A DNA stretch of 64,000 nt from Aliamphritea ceti (GTDB lineage Bacteria; Pseudomonadota; Gammaproteobacteria; Pseudomonadales; Balneatricaceae): contig NZ_AP025282.1 in the NCBI RefSeq assembly GCF_024347215.1, positions 2,232,001 to 2,296,000 on the forward strand, given 5' to 3'. Position numbers and translations under genes: made by a program. The notes beneath the pieces were generated by a model. The model ran no database searches. It was not told where the DNA came from and saw nothing but the letters and a program-made list of their open reading frames with translations. Below, piece after piece: positions 61,700-64,000 of this stretch; position 1 is the stretch's first letter, and every line of letters starts with the position of its first letter.

Positions 61700-62638
61700 T
61701 TACAATTTATCGATAAGCTTTTTCAGGTTGCTTTTTAAAGTGGCGGTTTGTTCAGCAGAAAGGTTACTGAGCAGCTCAGCTTCTTCGTCCAGCGCCAGTT
61801 TCTGTAAACGGCGGGCCATATCTGCGCCGGTTTCGGTGGCTTTAAGCGTGTCTTTATCTTTGTATTGAATAAGGCCTTTTTCGGTCATCCAGTCTGCTGT
61901 TTGTCGCAGAGTGACTTCCGGCTGCATAACCAGATCAGTTAACTGATCAATGGCTACTTCAGGTTGATTTACCATACGCGCCAGAATACGCCATTCTTCT
62001 GGTGTTACCTGGCATTCCTGATTCAGTTTTGGATACAGCTGCGCGCTGAAGCGCTGGTATGTTTCCCGAACAAGGTACAGCAGGTAGTCACCAACAAAAT
62101 CGTTTTCAGGCGCGGTAACTGTCTCTGCCTGGTTTTGCATCATTTCAGGGTGCTGTGCTGAAACCGCATAGCTGCCACGGGCAAAAACCAGTGGTTCGGT
62201 TTCACTGTGGTGACGATAGTCTTTAACTTCACCGACCAGAATCAGGTGGTCACCACCTTCGTATACGGCCCAGGTGCTGCATTCAAACTGTGCCGCGTAA
62301 TCATCAAGCAGAGGCACGCCACCAATGCCTGTGTGATAATCAGCATTAGCGAATTTGTCTTCGCCACGGCTGGCAAAGTTGTTAGAAGTGCTAACCTGTT
62401 CACGGCTGAGTACGTTTACAGCGAAGTGCTTAGCGTTTTCAAATGCGCTCAGGCTGTTGGCGCCTTTGTCGATACTCCATAGCACCAGTGCTGGCTCAAT
62501 AGATACAGAATTAAAGCTGCTGGCGGTAACGCCAACCGGGTTGCCGGACTCATCCAGTGTGGTAATGACGGTAACGCCGGTAGGGAACTGGCCCAGTGCA
62601 CGGCGGAAGTCTTTTGCATCGAAACCTGAAGCAGACAT
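61700..62638 (-). CDS. flavin reductase with C-terminal MarR-like domain (HPA hydroxylase reductase, C1-like)
   Basis: A 312-residue fusion. Residues about 1-165 are a flavin reductase/HpaC-type FMN-binding domain (DFRRALGQFPTGVTVITT, GVTASSFNSVSIEPALVLWSIDKGANSL, GRGEDKF-type loop, HLILVGEVKDY). Residues about 185-312 form a MarR-like winged helix (VTPEEWRILARMVNQPEVAIDQLTDLVMQPEVTLRQTADWMTEKGLI). The same order is known for C1, the reductase component of 4-hydroxyphenylacetate 3-hydroxylase of Acinetobacter, where the MarR-like tail is autoinhibitory and released by the phenolic substrate. The oxygenase component is not in this window. Confidence 0.9.
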   Translation of the reverse strand: MSASGFDAKDFRRALGQFPTGVTVITTLDESGNPVGVTASSFNSVSIEPALVLWSIDKGANSLSAFENAKHFAVNVLSREQVSTSNNFASRGEDKFANADYHTGIGGVPLLDDYAAQFECSTWAVYEGGDHLILVGEVKDYRHHSETEPLVFARGSYAVSAQHPEMMQNQAETVTAPENDFVGDYLLYLVRETYQRFSAQLYPKLNQECQVTPEEWRILARMVNQPEVAIDQLTDLVMQPEVTLRQTADWMTEKGLIQYKDKDTLKATETGADMARRLQKLALDEEAELLSNLSAEQTATLKSNLKKLIDKL

Positions 62639-62869
62639 AGAGATTACTCATTATTGTAGTTAGTAGGGCGGTCTGATGACGCTGTTAAAGTTTATCGCTT
62701 AACCAGAACAGCAATGTTAGGTACCAGAATACGCATCGCTTGAGAAAATTATAGGCCTGTCATGGCCAGTATGAATATATTTTTCACTGCTTCATTGGTA
62801 CTTTTCGTGTGGTCGTACATAGGACGGGCTGAAAAAAGTGCCTAAAGCTATGCAGATATCTGGCTGATA

Positions 62870-63829
62870 TTAGGTGTTTTTCTTGCTGTCTCTGTATTCA
62901 CTGGCAGTGACACCTGCATTTCTACGAAAGAAGCGCGCAAAATATGCAGGGTCTTTAAAACCCAGGTGATAACCTATTTCTGTGACCGGCGCAGTTGAAT
63001 ATGTCAGCAGTCGGCGGGCTTCCTGTACCAGTCGGTCCATAATCAGACGTTTTGATGGCTGACCGGCTAAACGGCGACAGATATTATTCAGTCGTGCTTC
63101 GGTCACACCGATCTGATTAGCGTAATGTCCCAGGGTCAGGTGCTCACGGAAATGTGTTTCGATTAATTCGTTGAAACGGTGAAACACGCGTACATCTTCC
63201 TTTTGGGTATTTTGCTGTGGGCGGCCCTGATCTGCGAGTCTGGAAATATCAATGAGCACTAACTGTAACAGTGCCTGTTGTGCCCGGTTATGTTGCAGGC
63301 TTTCCGGGTTATTCTCAGCAGACATCATATTAAGTAATTGCAGCATGCGGTTCGCGGCGGGCTGGCCGTGTGATGTTGTATTCAGTTCTACGCATAGGGG
63401 CTGGCTCATAAAACTCTGACTGTTAGGCTGATCTATATCACCGAGTAATTCCCAGATGAGTTGTTGCCGTACTGTTACCACATGACCTGTAGCCTGATCA
63501 TCGGTGACGAACGCATGGGGGACGGTTGGAGGGGTGAGAAAGAACATAGGTGCTTGTGCACTGTAGCTGACTTCATCCAAATGTACTCTGACGGTGCCAC
63601 TGAGAATTACATGGAGCTGGTAAAACCGGTCGTGATAATGCACGGGCATATTGCGGCCAAAAAAGTCAGCCAGATTCTCCAGGCTTTCATAGTGAATATC
63701 CGCTTCTATATAGCGCTGATCATAAACCTGACCAATATGAATATTAGGTATTTCATCCTGTTGGCGGGTCTGTAAGGTTGTGCTCTGAGGGCTCATAAGG
63801 ATATCTGTCGCATATGTCTGTTTGTGCAA
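62870..63829 (-). CDS. hpaA: AraC-family regulator, HpaA-like
   Basis: A 319-residue AraC-family activator with an N-terminal cupin-type effector domain (PVHYHDRFYQLHVILSGTVRVHLDEVSYSAQAPMFFLTPPTVPHAF) and C-terminal AraC double helix-turn-helix (about 215-315; TLGHYANQIGVTEARLNNICRRL and EIGYHLGFKDPAYFARFFRR). The cupin sequence and order fit HpaA, the activator of the 4-hydroxyphenylacetate hydroxylase genes. It is 231 bases upstream of the C1-like reductase gene in the same direction. The symbol is by similarity. Confidence 0.85.
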   Translation of the reverse strand: MHKQTYATDILMSPQSTTLQTRQQDEIPNIHIGQVYDQRYIEADIHYESLENLADFFGRNMPVHYHDRFYQLHVILSGTVRVHLDEVSYSAQAPMFFLTPPTVPHAFVTDDQATGHVVTVRQQLIWELLGDIDQPNSQSFMSQPLCVELNTTSHGQPAANRMLQLLNMMSAENNPESLQHNRAQQALLQLVLIDISRLADQGRPQQNTQKEDVRVFHRFNELIETHFREHLTLGHYANQIGVTEARLNNICRRLAGQPSKRLIMDRLVQEARRLLTYSTAPVTEIGYHLGFKDPAYFARFFRRNAGVTASEYRDSKKNT

Positions 63830-64000
63830 TTTAGATTCTAGACTGAGTTTTAATAATTGCTATGTGACTGTGTAACTATATGAAATATAGATATTTAACA
63901 GGATTAGGTTAAAATTATTAGTTAATATGTTAACTTATTTGGCTTTTCAAAAGTACAACAAAGCCGCTGAAAGATCCATTCTCCTGAATAACTGATCGCT

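Overview
The window reads as chromosomal DNA of a marine, heterotrophic gammaproteobacterium. GC is moderate, Shine-Dalgarno sequences are clear, there are two tripartite-tricarboxylate or betaine uptake systems, Rieske chemistry for quaternary amines, and many LysR, AraC and LuxR regulators. An Oceanospirillaceae-like host (Amphritea, Neptunomonas or Marinobacterium type) is my inference from gene content; no rRNA or other taxonomic marker is present. I saw no tRNA, rRNA, CRISPR array, transposase or phage gene.

Left part (1-7.1 kb): the tail of a sugar-nucleotide epimerase, then a co-oriented signalling block of a REC-GGDEF-EAL regulator, a REC protein with a degenerate HD-GYP domain, a PhnD-like periplasmic binding protein and a membrane histidine kinase. 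A 750-base gene-poor stretch with simple repeats follows. From 7.8 to 12.9 kb are metabolic singletons: a PLP enzyme, an exported metallo-beta-lactamase-fold hydrolase, a VOC protein, a CPA1 antiporter and a 2OG-Fe(II) oxygenase.

12.9-31.7 kb is a catabolic region for small nitrogenous, probably quaternary-ammonium, compounds. It has a ProVWX-type ABC importer with an MmgE/PrpD protein and a GlxA-type AraC regulator. It also has a GbcA/CntA-like Rieske oxygenase with its GbcB-like reductase, a DHDPS-family lyase, a PuuC-like aldehyde dehydrogenase, a PuuB/DAO-like flavin oxidase, two LysR regulators, two SDRs and a DUF4440 protein. The true substrate is unknown.

31.8-35.5 kb holds an omega-aminotransferase, tyrS and a LuxR regulator. 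36.2-47.2 kb is a type I secretion locus. A 2459-residue RTX protein with a toxin-like hydrophobic domain, three PA14-like modules, few RTX repeats and four C-terminal beta-sandwich repeats is followed by an HlyC-type acyltransferase, a PrtD-type ABC exporter and an HlyD adaptor. This is the most unusual system here.

48.2-55.2 kb carries a TctABC transporter with a universal stress protein, an aldehyde dehydrogenase and a porin. These two transcription units and the distant aminotransferase share a near-identical palindrome (ATCAACC-N4-GGTTGAT) upstream, which suggests one regulon. 55.5-64 kb holds a Cache-like membrane protein, small unknown proteins, a LysE exporter, an APH kinase with an AGXT2L-type phospho-lyase, a second paralogous LuxR regulator, a flavin reductase with a MarR tail and an HpaA-like AraC regulator, probably the edge of a 4-hydroxyphenylacetate locus.
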